6,153 bases of DNA, taken from contig JANTGL010000164.1 in assembly GCA_024762915.1 (NCBI GenBank), positions 1-6,153 of the forward strand. The letters are read 5' to 3'. Made by a program: the position numbers and the translations under genes. This DNA is from Bacteroidales bacterium. Its GTDB lineage: Bacteria > Bacteroidota > Bacteroidia > Bacteroidales > JAADGE01. The notes below the pieces were generated by a model. The model worked only from the letters and a program-made list of their open reading frames with translations. It did not search any database and was not told the DNA's origin. Positions 1 to 5,611 of this stretch are shown here, in pieces; the stretch's first letter is position 1; each line of letters opens with the position of its first letter.

Positions 1-125
1 TTCCTTCCGCTGAGAAAAAAATCATTCATACCTTTTCCTGCACGTTTCGACATAAACAGTCCGATACTGATACTAATCAAAAAATATACTGCAATAATGA
101 GCCAGTCAACAGTTGTAATATGCAT
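1..125 (-). CDS. Sodium:solute symporter family protein, N-terminal part (runs off left edge)
   Basis: Only the first 41 codons are present. The reading frame opens with ATG at 125-123, has an in-frame stop just upstream (137-135), and continues without interruption to the window edge. The peptide begins MHITTVDWLIIAVYFLIS, a hydrophobic first transmembrane helix at about residues 7-25. It then has a short basic stretch (SKRAGKGMN) and ends in DFFLSGR. That pattern, a first helix followed by a basic loop and a DFFLSGR-type motif, is characteristic of the solute:sodium symporter (SSS) family. Members are inner-membrane transporters that couple Na+ entry to uptake of sugars, amino acids, carboxylates or similar solutes. 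The substrate cannot be told from this fragment. The gene is divergent from fabI, and the intervening DNA is occupied by an inverted-repeat element. I found no convincing promoter for it. Confidence 0.82.
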   Translation of the reverse strand, partial: MHITTVDWLIIAVYFLISISIGLFMSKRAGKGMNDFFLSGR

Positions 126-141
126 ATCAATAATTTATATG

Positions 142-293
142 AATTAGAGTCTGTCTATAATGTCCGATTTCTTCGTTACGCTTGTACTGAAACCAGTCAT
201 TTACAAAAGTAAACACCTTTGTTTTCAGTACTTCACAAGCCTCGAACTCGGACATTACAGTTCAAACTCTGACTTTAAAGACAGACACTAATT
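142..293. repeat. Imperfect inverted-repeat element (MITE/REP-like) with nested stems
   Basis: This non-coding block fills most of the gap between the symporter gene and fabI. Its two ends, AATTAGAGTCTGTCT (142-156) and AGACAGACACTAATT (279-293), pair at 14 of 15 positions. Inside them TAATGTCCGA (158-167) pairs perfectly with TCGGACATTA (248-257). Next GCTTG (180-184) matches CAAGC (236-240), GTACTGAAA (184-192) pairs with TTTCAGTAC (223-231), and at the tip TTTAC (200-204) pairs with GTAAA (209-213) around an AAAA loop. The right arm is about 20 nt longer than the left because of an internal duplication. The terminal repeats and lack of coding capacity suggest a miniature mobile element or dispersed intergenic repeat; this is inference, as no second copy lies in the window. 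No clear target-site duplication is visible. Confidence 0.75.
241..280. repeat. Imperfect 20-bp tandem duplication inside the inverted repeat
   Basis: Positions 241-260 (CTCGAACTCGGACATTACAG) and 261-280 (TTCAAACTCTGACTTTAAAG) are adjacent and agree at 15 of 20 positions without gaps. The first copy carries the TCGGACATTA that pairs with the left arm. The second copy is degenerate and has no partner there, so it accounts for the extra length of the right arm. It reads as an old tandem duplication within the element. Confidence 0.55.
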
Positions 294-400
294 AATCACA
301 AAAATAAAAATAAAAGTCAAACTCAACTATTTGGCATTAGAAACTGAGACTTCTGAAATCTTAAAACATGTTAAAAAACAGTAAATTTCCGGATTGTTAT

Positions 401-408
401 TATCTTTG
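401..408 (+). promoter_or_regulatory. Probable −7 promoter box for fabI
   Basis: TATCTTTG fits the Bacteroidota −7 consensus TAnnTTTG and lies 26 nt before the fabI ATG, implying a short leader. No TTTG is found at the expected 19-21 nt upstream spacing, so the −33 half is weak or absent. Confidence 0.45.
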
Positions 409-434
409 CCGCATAAATAAAAACTAAAATTATT

Positions 435-1283
435 ATGTACAATTTATTAAAAGGTAAAAAAGGTCTGATATTCGGTGCCTTAAACGACAAATCTTTAGCA
501 TGGAAAGTTGCAGAAAGAGCATATGAAGAAGGTGCTGAATTTGTATTAACCAATACTCCCGTTTCGATGCGTTTCGGTGAAATTCATGAATTGGCAAAAA
601 AATGCAATACCATTGTAGTTCCTGCAGATGCTACAAGCGTAAAAGATTTGGAAAATCTGATTGATAAAACCATGGAGCATTTCGGCGGAAAAATAGATTT
701 CATACTTCATTCCGTTGCTATGTCTCTAAATGTTCGAAAAGGCAGAACTTATGATAATCTTGATTATAATTTCTTAGGTAAAACACTTGATATTTCAGCT
801 ATATCATTTCATAAATTATTACAAGTTGCAAAAAAGAAAGATGCGATAAACGAATGGGGCTCAGTTGTCGCTCTATCCTATGTTGCTGCACAAAAAACTT
901 TATACCGATATAATGATATGGCTGATGCAAAAGCCATGCTTGAATCCATTGCAAGAAGTTTCGGGTACATCTACGGAAGAGAAAAGAAAATTCGTGTAAA
1001 TACAATCTCTCAATCACCGACAATGACAACGGCGGGAAGCGGTGTAAAAGGAATTGACGGCTTAATGGACTTTACGGAACGTATGTCGCCTCTCGGTAAT
1101 GCAAATGCCGATGAATTTGCAAATTTTTGCATTACATTATTTTCTGATTTGACAAAAAAAATAACCATGCAAAATTTATTTCATGACGGCGGTTTTTCCA
1201 GTATGGGAATGAGTTTACGTGCAATGACGATGTATAATCAAGCACTTGACAATCCGATAGAACCGGAAAGCTATGATGAATAA
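435..1283 (+). CDS. fabI: Enoyl-[acyl-carrier-protein] reductase (NADH), FabI type
   Basis: FabI catalyses the last step of each fatty-acid elongation cycle in the cytoplasm, reducing trans-2-enoyl-ACP with NAD(P)H. The 282-residue product is a short-chain dehydrogenase/reductase fold protein. Residues 10-23 (GLIFGALNDKSLAW) form the FabI-type nucleotide-binding loop, and DFILHSVA at 88-95 is the central strand lining the cofactor. The active site is visible as Y149 (in LSYVAAQ) and the Y-x6-K pair Y159/K166 (YNDMADAK). The RVNTISQSPTMTTAG stretch at 187-201 is the substrate-binding-loop region. Length is slightly above the roughly 260 residues of E. coli FabI because of a C-terminal tail ending ESYDE. 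The ATG at 435 is chosen because the glycine-rich loop begins only about ten residues later. The leader is A/T-rich without a Shine-Dalgarno site. The gene appears monocistronic and ends in a strong palindrome. Confidence 0.95.
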   Translation: MYNLLKGKKGLIFGALNDKSLAWKVAERAYEEGAEFVLTNTPVSMRFGEIHELAKKCNTIVVPADATSVKDLENLIDKTMEHFGGKIDFILHSVAMSLNVRKGRTYDNLDYNFLGKTLDISAISFHKLLQVAKKKDAINEWGSVVALSYVAAQKTLYRYNDMADAKAMLESIARSFGYIYGREKKIRVNTISQSPTMTTAGSGVKGIDGLMDFTERMSPLGNANADEFANFCITLFSDLTKKITMQNLFHDGGFSSMGMSLRAMTMYNQALDNPIEPESYDE

Positions 1284-1301
1284 TTGTTAATTTCTCTACA
1301 T

Positions 1302-1336
1302 AAAAAAACTCGAAACAATTGTTTCGAGTTTTTTTT
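1302..1336. terminator. Bidirectional intrinsic terminator between fabI and tRNA-Ser
   Basis: Positions 1302-1335 form a perfect 34-bp palindrome. The core is ACTCGAAAC-AATT-GTTTCGAGT, flanked by seven A on the left and eight T on the right (1329-1336). Read on the plus strand it is a stem followed by a U-tract 19 nt after the fabI stop. Read on the minus strand it is an equivalent stem and U-tract directly after the tRNA 3' end. It can therefore stop both convergent transcripts. Confidence 0.9.
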
Positions 1337-1337
1337 G

Positions 1338-1422
1338 CGGAGAGAGAGGGATTCGAACCCCCGGTACCTTTCGGTACAATGGTTTTCAAGACCACCGCAT
1401 TCGACCACTCTGCCATCTCTCC
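1338..1422 (-). tRNA. tRNA-Ser (anticodon UGA)
   Basis: On the minus strand the gene starts GGAGAGA (1422-1416), which pairs with TCTCTCC (1345-1339) as a perfect 7-bp acceptor stem, followed by discriminator G at 1338. The anticodon loop is CTTGAAA (1390-1384), with TGA at 1388-1386 reading UCN serine codons. The anticodon stem pairs TGGT with ACCA. A long variable arm (GTACC-GAAA-GGTAC) identifies a class II tRNA, as expected for serine. The T-loop is TTCGAAT. The total of 85 nt is normal for tRNA-Ser. CCA is not encoded, since the next bases are CAA. The 3' end lies 2 nt from the shared terminator. Confidence 0.96.
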
Positions 1423-1435
1423 TAAAAAGCGGCTG

Positions 1436-1468
1436 CAAATATAAAAACTATCTTTTAAAATATACAAA
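1436..1468 (-). promoter_or_regulatory. Promoter of tRNA-Ser, Bacteroidota type
   Basis: On the minus strand TTTG (1468-1465) is followed after 21 nt by TATATTTG (1443-1436), a full match to the −33 TTTG / −7 TAnnTTTG pattern of the Bacteroidota primary sigma factor. The −7 box ends 13 nt before the mature 5' end of the tRNA, leaving a very short 5' leader. Positions 1469-1680, between this promoter and that of the HU gene, contain nothing I recognise. Confidence 0.75.
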
Positions 1469-1680
1469 TTATTTTGATTTTTATTTTTGTTTCGTTTGGT
1501 AATTTAAAGCTATTTCCTTTAAAATTGTATAAAACTACACATTCTGTTGATTATTAAGCTTAAAGAGCATGGAGTCACCCTATATTATTGTATTTCAATT
1601 ACTTAGCCTGTAACACCTATAAACAAAAGGATACAGAGGACATTAAAATTTAATAATTTTCAAAAAAAAAGTGCTTGAAA

Positions 1681-1711
1681 TTTGCAATATGTCAGAAATA
1701 ATCTATATTTG
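1681..1711 (+). promoter_or_regulatory. Promoter of the HU-family gene
   Basis: TTTG at 1681-1684 and TATATTTG at 1704-1711 are separated by 19 nt, an essentially ideal Bacteroidota housekeeping promoter. The start codon follows 44 nt after the −7 box, giving an A/T-rich leader of roughly 35-40 nt. A match this good is consistent with high expression of an abundant nucleoid protein. Confidence 0.8.
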
Positions 1712-1755
1712 CATAAGAATTAATATTATCTAATCACTAAAAAAAATATTTTATT

Positions 1756-2028
1756 ATGAACAAAGCAGAATTAATTGATGCTATTGCAGCAGGTTCAGGA
1801 TTAACAAAAGCTGATTCAAGAAGAGCTTTAGATGCATTTGTAGAAGCAACAGAAGGCGCACTTAAAAAAGGCGGAAGAGTTGCTCTCGTAGGTTTCGGTT
1901 CTTTTGGTGTTACCAGAAGAGAAGCCAGAAAAGGAAGAAACCCTCAAACAGGTAAAGAAATTAACATTCCGGCTAAAAATGTTATTAAATTTAAAGCAGG
2001 AAGTGATTTAACTCGAAAAGTTAATTAA
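1756..2028 (+). CDS. HU family DNA-binding protein
   Basis: HU proteins are small, basic, dimeric nucleoid proteins that bend and compact DNA with little sequence specificity. The 90-residue product has the family's usual length and layout. An N-terminal helical dimerisation half (MNKAELIDAIA... to about residue 38) is followed by the signature GFGSF at 46-50. The DNA-clasping arm carries RNPQTG at 61-66, whose proline (P63) is the residue that intercalates into DNA in this family. The C-terminal strand and helix contain NVIKFKAGSDL. It is monocistronic, with its own promoter and a close downstream terminator. Whether it is an HU subunit or a more specialised paralogue cannot be decided from one window, so no gene symbol is assigned. 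Confidence 0.95.
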   Translation: MNKAELIDAIAAGSGLTKADSRRALDAFVEATEGALKKGGRVALVGFGSFGVTRREARKGRNPQTGKEINIPAKNVIKFKAGSDLTRKVN

Positions 2029-2048
2029 TTAATCCTTACACCTTACTG

Positions 2049-2080
2049 AAAAAAGGGATACTTCGGTATTCCTTTTTTTT
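2049..2080 (+). terminator. Intrinsic terminator of the HU gene
   Basis: AAGGGATAC (2053-2061) pairs with GTATTCCTT (2066-2074) with one G-T wobble, closing a C(UUCG)G tetraloop. The pairing extends through flanking A and T runs, and a run of eight T (2073-2080) follows. It starts about 20 nt after the HU stop codon. The exceptionally stable loop and the U-tract make this a textbook rho-independent terminator. Confidence 0.9.
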
Positions 2081-2081
2081 A

Positions 2082-2114
2082 TTTCCTAATTTTAACACAG
2101 TCTTTTTATCTTTG
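2082..2114 (+). promoter_or_regulatory. Probable promoter of the trmH-aminotransferase pair
   Basis: TATCTTTG at 2107-2114 fits TAnnTTTG and lies 18 nt before the trmH ATG. A TTTC at 2082-2085, 21 nt upstream, is a one-mismatch −33 box. It begins just after the HU terminator U-tract, so the two transcription units are separated compactly. Confidence 0.55.
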
Positions 2115-2132
2115 CACCGGAAATAAACTATA

Positions 2133-2807
2133 ATGACAAAAGAATTAATTCAATATTTAAGCACATTTGTTACGGAAGACAGGTTTTCTCTATTTAATAA
2201 AATAATCAAAGAAAGAACTCGGTACATGACGGTTGTGTTAGAAGATATTTTTCAACCGCATAATGCCAGTGCCGTTTTACGTTCCTGCGATTGTTTCGGC
2301 GTTCAGGATGTTCATATTATTGAAAACGAAAATGAATATAATATAAATCCGGATGTGGCACTCGGTTCTTCAAAATGGCTGAATTTATATAAATATAATG
2401 AAGCCGAAAACAATACGCTCAACACAATTAATACACTTAAAAAAAAAGGATACCGCATTATTGCAACAACGCCGCACACTGATGATGTTAATTTGGAAGA
2501 TTTTGACATAAGTAAAGGAAAATTTGCTTTAATGTTCGGTTCCGAGCAACCCGGGTTAAGCGATATTGCTATGAAAAATGCCGATGAGTTTTTGAAAATT
2601 CCAATGTACGGTTTTACCGAAAGTTTTAATATTTCCGTTTCGGCAGCCATTGTTTTGCATCATTTATCATTAAAATTAAGACAATCTGATATCAAATTCA
2701 TACTTCCTGAAGATGAGCAAAATACGATTATTTTAGAATGGTTAAAGCAAAGCATTAAAAAATCGGATTTAATTATTGAAAAATTTCTTACGAAAAAAAT
2801 AAAGTAA
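2133..2807 (+). CDS. TrmH-like tRNA/rRNA 2'-O-ribose methyltransferase (SPOUT family)
   Basis: This is a SAM-dependent RNA 2'-O-methyltransferase of the SpoU/TrmH branch, whose fold contains a deep trefoil knot; the closest fit is the tRNA Gm18 enzyme TrmH. All three SpoU motifs are visible in the 224-residue product. Motif 1 is PHNASAVLRSCDCFG at 42-56, with the family-conserved asparagine N44 and the arginine R50 that is catalytic in TrmH. Motif 2 is LMFGSEQPGLS at 133-143. Motif 3 is IPMYGFTESFNISVSAA at 156-172, which builds the SAM pocket. The N-terminal helical segment (1-30) and the lysine-rich C-terminal tail (about 180-224) match the extensions TrmH uses to grip tRNA. Target position is inferred from family resemblance; an rRNA-modifying SpoU paralogue is the main alternative. 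The stop lies 2 nt before the next gene's ATG. Confidence 0.88.
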   Translation: MTKELIQYLSTFVTEDRFSLFNKIIKERTRYMTVVLEDIFQPHNASAVLRSCDCFGVQDVHIIENENEYNINPDVALGSSKWLNLYKYNEAENNTLNTINTLKKKGYRIIATTPHTDDVNLEDFDISKGKFALMFGSEQPGLSDIAMKNADEFLKIPMYGFTESFNISVSAAIVLHHLSLKLRQSDIKFILPEDEQNTIILEWLKQSIKKSDLIIEKFLTKKIK

Positions 2808-2809
2808 TC

Positions 2810-3997
2810 ATGATTTCTCACAGACAACTTTTTTTTCAACATGTCGGTCAAACATCGCAAAACCCTATGGCTCTTGAAATTGTAAAAGCCGAAGGTATAT
2901 ATATGTACGATAATAAAGGGAAAAAATATATTGATTTGGTTTCGGGTGTTTCGGTAAGTAATGTGGGACATCGCCACCCTAAAGTCGTAAAAGCCGTAAA
3001 AGACCAGCTTGATAAATACATGCATTTGATGGTTTACGGCGAGTATATTCAAAGTCCGCAAGTAAAATTTGCCGAATTATTGACACAACAAGTTCCCGAA
3101 AAATTAAATGCCGTTTACTTTGTAAATTCCGGCAGCGAAGCCATAGAAGGTGCTGTGAAATTAGCCAAACGTTATACCGGCAGACCGGAAATTATCGCTT
3201 TTAAAAATGCTTATCACGGCAGTACACACGGTGCATTAAGTTTGATGAACAATGAACACTTAACGCAGGCCTTCAGGCCTTTGGTACCGGGAATTTCTTT
3301 TCTTGATTTTAATGATTTATCGCAATTAAGTAAAATAACAGAACACACGGCAGCCGTTGTTATTGAAGCAATACAAGCGGAAGGCGGTATCATTTCCGCA
3401 GATTACGAATTTATGAAAGCCCTGCGAAAACACTGCACCGAAACCGGAACACTTCTGATTATTGATGAAATTCAAACGGGTTTCGGGCGAACAGGAGAAC
3501 TCTTTGCCTTCGAGCATTACGACATTGTACCGAATATTATTTGTATTGCCAAAGGTATGGGCGGCGGAATGCCGATCGGGGCTTTTGTTGCCGATAAAGA
3601 CATTATGCAAACCTTAACCTTTAATCCCGCATTGGGTCATATAACTACCTTTGGCGGGCATCCCGTTTCTGCTGCCGGTGCGTATGCAAGTTTAGAAGTA
3701 ATTCTTGAAAACAACTTAAGTGAGGAAGCCGACCGCAAAGGAAAACTGTACATTGATTCTTTGATTAATCACCCGAAAGTAAAATCCGTTAGAGGGAAAG
3801 GGCTGTTTTTAGCTTTTGAATTGGAAGGTGAAGGCAGTGTTGAAAAAGTGATAAATAAAGGAGTTGAGCTCGGGTTTATCAGTGATGCTTTTTTATTTGA
3901 CAACAAACGATTCAGAATTGCACCGCCGCTGACTATTTCTGATGAAGAAATTTCGGAATCGATTGATTTGCTTGTAAGAGCTTTAAATGAATTGTAA
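2810..3997 (+). CDS. Class III PLP-dependent aminotransferase (acetylornithine/ornithine aminotransferase-like)
   Basis: The 395-residue product is a complete fold-type I, class III aminotransferase, a cytoplasmic enzyme that moves an amino group, usually a distal one, to a 2-oxo acid. Visible active-site features are NSGSE at 106-110 (phosphate cup), AYHGS at 134-138 (aromatic residue stacking on PLP), LIIDEIQTGFGRTG at 216-229 with D219 contacting the pyridine nitrogen, and AKGMGGGMPIGA at 247-258 with K248 forming the Schiff base. TTFGGHP follows at 279-285. The usual E-P-x-Q-G-E-G-G stretch reads EAIQAEGG (186-193), and the usual asparagine of TFGGNP is histidine. Both changes set it apart from standard ArgD and ornithine aminotransferase, so the substrate is left open. 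The ATG follows the trmH stop by 2 nt, implying translational coupling. No arginine-pathway genes are adjacent. Confidence 0.9.
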   Translation: MISHRQLFFQHVGQTSQNPMALEIVKAEGIYMYDNKGKKYIDLVSGVSVSNVGHRHPKVVKAVKDQLDKYMHLMVYGEYIQSPQVKFAELLTQQVPEKLNAVYFVNSGSEAIEGAVKLAKRYTGRPEIIAFKNAYHGSTHGALSLMNNEHLTQAFRPLVPGISFLDFNDLSQLSKITEHTAAVVIEAIQAEGGIISADYEFMKALRKHCTETGTLLIIDEIQTGFGRTGELFAFEHYDIVPNIICIAKGMGGGMPIGAFVADKDIMQTLTFNPALGHITTFGGHPVSAAGAYASLEVILENNLSEEADRKGKLYIDSLINHPKVKSVRGKGLFLAFELEGEGSVEKVINKGVELGFISDAFLFDNKRFRIAPPLTISDEEISESIDLLVRALNEL

Positions 3998-4083
3998 ATA
4001 ATTCCGGTTACACTATATAAAAAAAAGAGAGAGATTGTAAATATATTTTTCAGGGAAATTTAATAATTAGGTGTATTAATAAT

Positions 4084-5004
4084 ATGATACAAAAGCAAAT
4101 AATCTCAATTGTTATAATTTTTACGGTTTTGCCGCTTATTCTGGGGAATTGCAAAAAGGATCCGGATATTATTTATTCTGAAGATACTGAATTTTCGGAT
4201 GAAGTAAAAGTAAAAATAATCGGTTATTTTTCAGATGCTATGGAACCTTTTATCTCAAAAGACGAAAAATATCTGTTTTTCAACAATTTGAAAGGAGACA
4301 GCAGTAAAAACCTGTATTATGCAGAAAAAATAAACGATACGACTTTTCTGTACAAAAGCGAAATAAAAGGAGTTAATTCCGTTTATGTTGACGGAAATCC
4401 GACAATGGATGCTTTTAATAATTTTTATTTTATCTCAACACGTAATTTAGATACGGGAAACAAAACATTATTCGTCGGAGAGTTTAACAACGGAACCGTA
4501 ACAAACCTGCAAGAAGTACAAGGCACAATAAATATCCCGGATTTATATTGGATAAATATGGGTGTGGAAATATCCGAAGACGGCAATACAATGTTTACTT
4601 CCAATGCAAAATTTAATCCCGGAGAAAATTTTCCGAATAAGGGAAATATCAGGTTTGCATTCAAAGAAAACGGAGACTATAACACCCCTGAAAATGAATT
4701 GACAATATTGGCAAATATAAACACCGATTCCGCCGTTGAATATGCAGGAGAATTGTCATCAGACGGTTTAGAATTATTCTATTCGCAAGTAACTTTATCC
4801 GATCCGCCGATTTTTAAAATGTTACGAGCCGTAAGAAAAAATACGGATGCTGCTTTCGGTATTCCGTTATACATAACAGAACCGTTTAAAAATGATTCTG
4901 AGGCATTTGCAGAAGCTCCTTCTCTGTCAACTGACGGAAAAAGACTATACTATCACAAACTCGAAAATGACACTTTTTCTATTTTTATGATTTCAAGACA
5001 ATAA
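4084..5004 (+). CDS. Putative lipoprotein with PD40/TolB-like beta-propeller repeats
   Basis: The 306-residue product begins with a short basic-then-hydrophobic segment (residues 4-20) ending ILGNC-KK, which reads as a lipoprotein signal with C23 as the lipidated cysteine. Asparagine directly before the cysteine is unusual, so export is likely but lipidation less certain. The rest is rich in beta-strand and aromatic residues, with four recognisable PD40-type strand motifs of the form S-x-D-G/E-K-x-L-x-F: near 57-66 (ISKDEKYLFF), 163-171 (ISEDGNTMF), 224-233 (LSSDGLELFY) and 281-290 (LSTDGKRLYY). A weaker one lies near 105-117. Such repeats form TolB-like propellers, typically binding surfaces or scaffolds in the periplasm or outer membrane. 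No catalytic residues stand out. It lies 86 nt after the aminotransferase gene on the same strand, without a convincing terminator or consensus promoter between them. Its partner or role is unknown. Confidence 0.75.
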   Translation: MIQKQIISIVIIFTVLPLILGNCKKDPDIIYSEDTEFSDEVKVKIIGYFSDAMEPFISKDEKYLFFNNLKGDSSKNLYYAEKINDTTFLYKSEIKGVNSVYVDGNPTMDAFNNFYFISTRNLDTGNKTLFVGEFNNGTVTNLQEVQGTINIPDLYWINMGVEISEDGNTMFTSNAKFNPGENFPNKGNIRFAFKENGDYNTPENELTILANINTDSAVEYAGELSSDGLELFYSQVTLSDPPIFKMLRAVRKNTDAAFGIPLYITEPFKNDSEAFAEAPSLSTDGKRLYYHKLENDTFSIFMISRQ

Positions 5005-5012
5005 CTACAGGA

Positions 5013-5165
5013 TTACACAATCATTTCTGCACACCTCTCGTCGTCAACAATATTCAAAATAATACCTCCGGCTCCTTCACCGCAGGAATACAGATTTTTT
5101 ATTTGGGAATGCTGCAATTTGAAGTATTTATTTACGCTATATTTGAATTCCGTTTTTTGAATTGC
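5013..5165 (-). pseudogene. C-terminal remnant of a COG2509-type FAD-dependent dehydrogenase
   Basis: On the minus strand an open stretch of 50 codons follows directly after the SnoaL-like gene's stop and ends in TAA at 5015-5013. It has no plausible start codon. Its last ~34 residues read LQHSQIKNLYSCGEGAGG, then IILNIVDDERCAEMIV. Members of the COG2509 FAD-dependent dehydrogenase family end with a segment of the type LQH-x-xIKxLYPCGEGAGYAGGI...DGERCAE, so the match is close, but here the YAG after GEGAG is missing and the DG is DD. The residues before about position 5126 show no recognisable family similarity. I infer that the rest of a gene of several hundred codons was lost or displaced and only this tip survives. 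The assignment rests on remembered family motifs, not a search. It converges on the lipoprotein gene with an 8-nt gap. Confidence 0.6.
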
Positions 5166-5549
5166 TTAATACATTGTATTTTTATGAGCAGAAGTTTTCG
5201 GAATTTCTTGCATTGCATCCCAATGTTCAATTATTTTTCCTTTATTATCAAACCTGAAAAAATCCATTGTTACATATTCAATATTGTCCGGCCAAATTTG
5301 ATGTGTATAAAGAGCTGTCAAATCCCCTTCGGCAATGACTCTCACAAATTCAATTGATTTATTCGGATATTCTGCGGCCATTCTCTCAAAATAATCTATA
5401 AACGGTTGAATTCCGTCTCCGACCAAGGGATTGTGCTGAATATATTGAGCCCCGACATATAAATCAACCGCTTTTTGGGGGTTTCCTTCGTAAGCCATTT
5501 TATAAAATGCTACGGCATTTTGTTTATTCTGCTTTAAATTTTGATTCAC
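5166..5549 (-). CDS. SnoaL-like / NTF2-fold family protein
   Basis: The 127-residue product belongs to the SnoaL-like branch of the NTF2 (cone-shaped alpha+beta barrel) superfamily, small cytoplasmic proteins that include polyketide cyclases and many enzymes of unknown substrate. An N-terminal helix (NKQNAVAFYKMAYEG, residues 8-22) leads to the conserved YVGAQYIQHNPLVGDG at 31-46, with the QHN motif facing the pocket. Then come FIDYFERMAAEYP (50-62), the strand core EGDLTALYTHQIWP (74-87) and the closing DFFRFDNKGKIIEHWD (96-111). The histidines and aspartates in QHNP, YTHQ and EHWD are the likely pocket residues. The start is GTG at 5549-5547: no ATG lies between the upstream in-frame stop and this codon, and the next in-frame ATG (Met18) would remove most of the first helix. 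The length is typical for the group. The reaction is unknown. Confidence 0.85.
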   Translation of the reverse strand: MNQNLKQNKQNAVAFYKMAYEGNPQKAVDLYVGAQYIQHNPLVGDGIQPFIDYFERMAAEYPNKSIEFVRVIAEGDLTALYTHQIWPDNIEYVTMDFFRFDNKGKIIEHWDAMQEIPKTSAHKNTMY

Positions 5550-5583
5550 CTTTGTTTGTTTTTTTGACTTGTTAATGTTTTAA

Positions 5584-5611
5584 ATAAACCCATTTTTTCA
5601 ATGGAGTTTAT
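5584..5611. terminator. Possible hairpin at the end of the membrane-protein gene
   Basis: ATAAACCCATT (5584-5594) pairs with AATGGAGTTTAT (5600-5611) around a TTTTC loop, with one bulged base. It overlaps the stop codon of the minus-strand membrane-protein gene. A T-rich tail is better on the plus-strand side (TTTTTG follows) than on the minus strand, where TTAAAAC follows. Termination of the minus-strand transcript is therefore uncertain, and read-through into the SnoaL-like gene is possible. Confidence 0.4.

Noticed and set aside
204..211. CAAAAGTA, which on the minus strand is TACTTTTG and fits the −7 box for the symporter gene
   Set aside because: It lies in the tip hairpin of the inverted repeat, and no CAAA sits at the 19-21 nt spacing needed for a −33 box, so the match may be chance.
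1132..1467. Minus-strand open frame of 111 codons containing MAEWSNAVVLK...GGSNPSLSA
   Set aside because: Its recognisable part is the translation of the tRNA-Ser gene itself, a common spurious ORF in bacterial annotations, and its remainder overlaps the fabI 3' end.
1284..1502. Plus-strand open frame containing RERDSNPRYLSVQWFSRPP
   Set aside because: It translates the terminator and the antisense strand of the tRNA, another frequent artefact, and has no family resemblance.
1569..1613. Small 14-codon reading frame upstream of the HU gene, considered as a leader peptide
   Set aside because: It lies upstream of the HU promoter, has no control-codon pattern, and is short enough to be random.
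4042..4049. TATATTTT as a −7 box for the lipoprotein gene
   Set aside because: It differs from TAnnTTTG at the conserved G and has no TTTG at the proper distance in a very A/T-rich stretch.
5103..5357. Plus-strand open frame of 84 codons
   Set aside because: It is antisense to the SnoaL-like gene and the dehydrogenase remnant, both of which have clear family signatures on the other strand.
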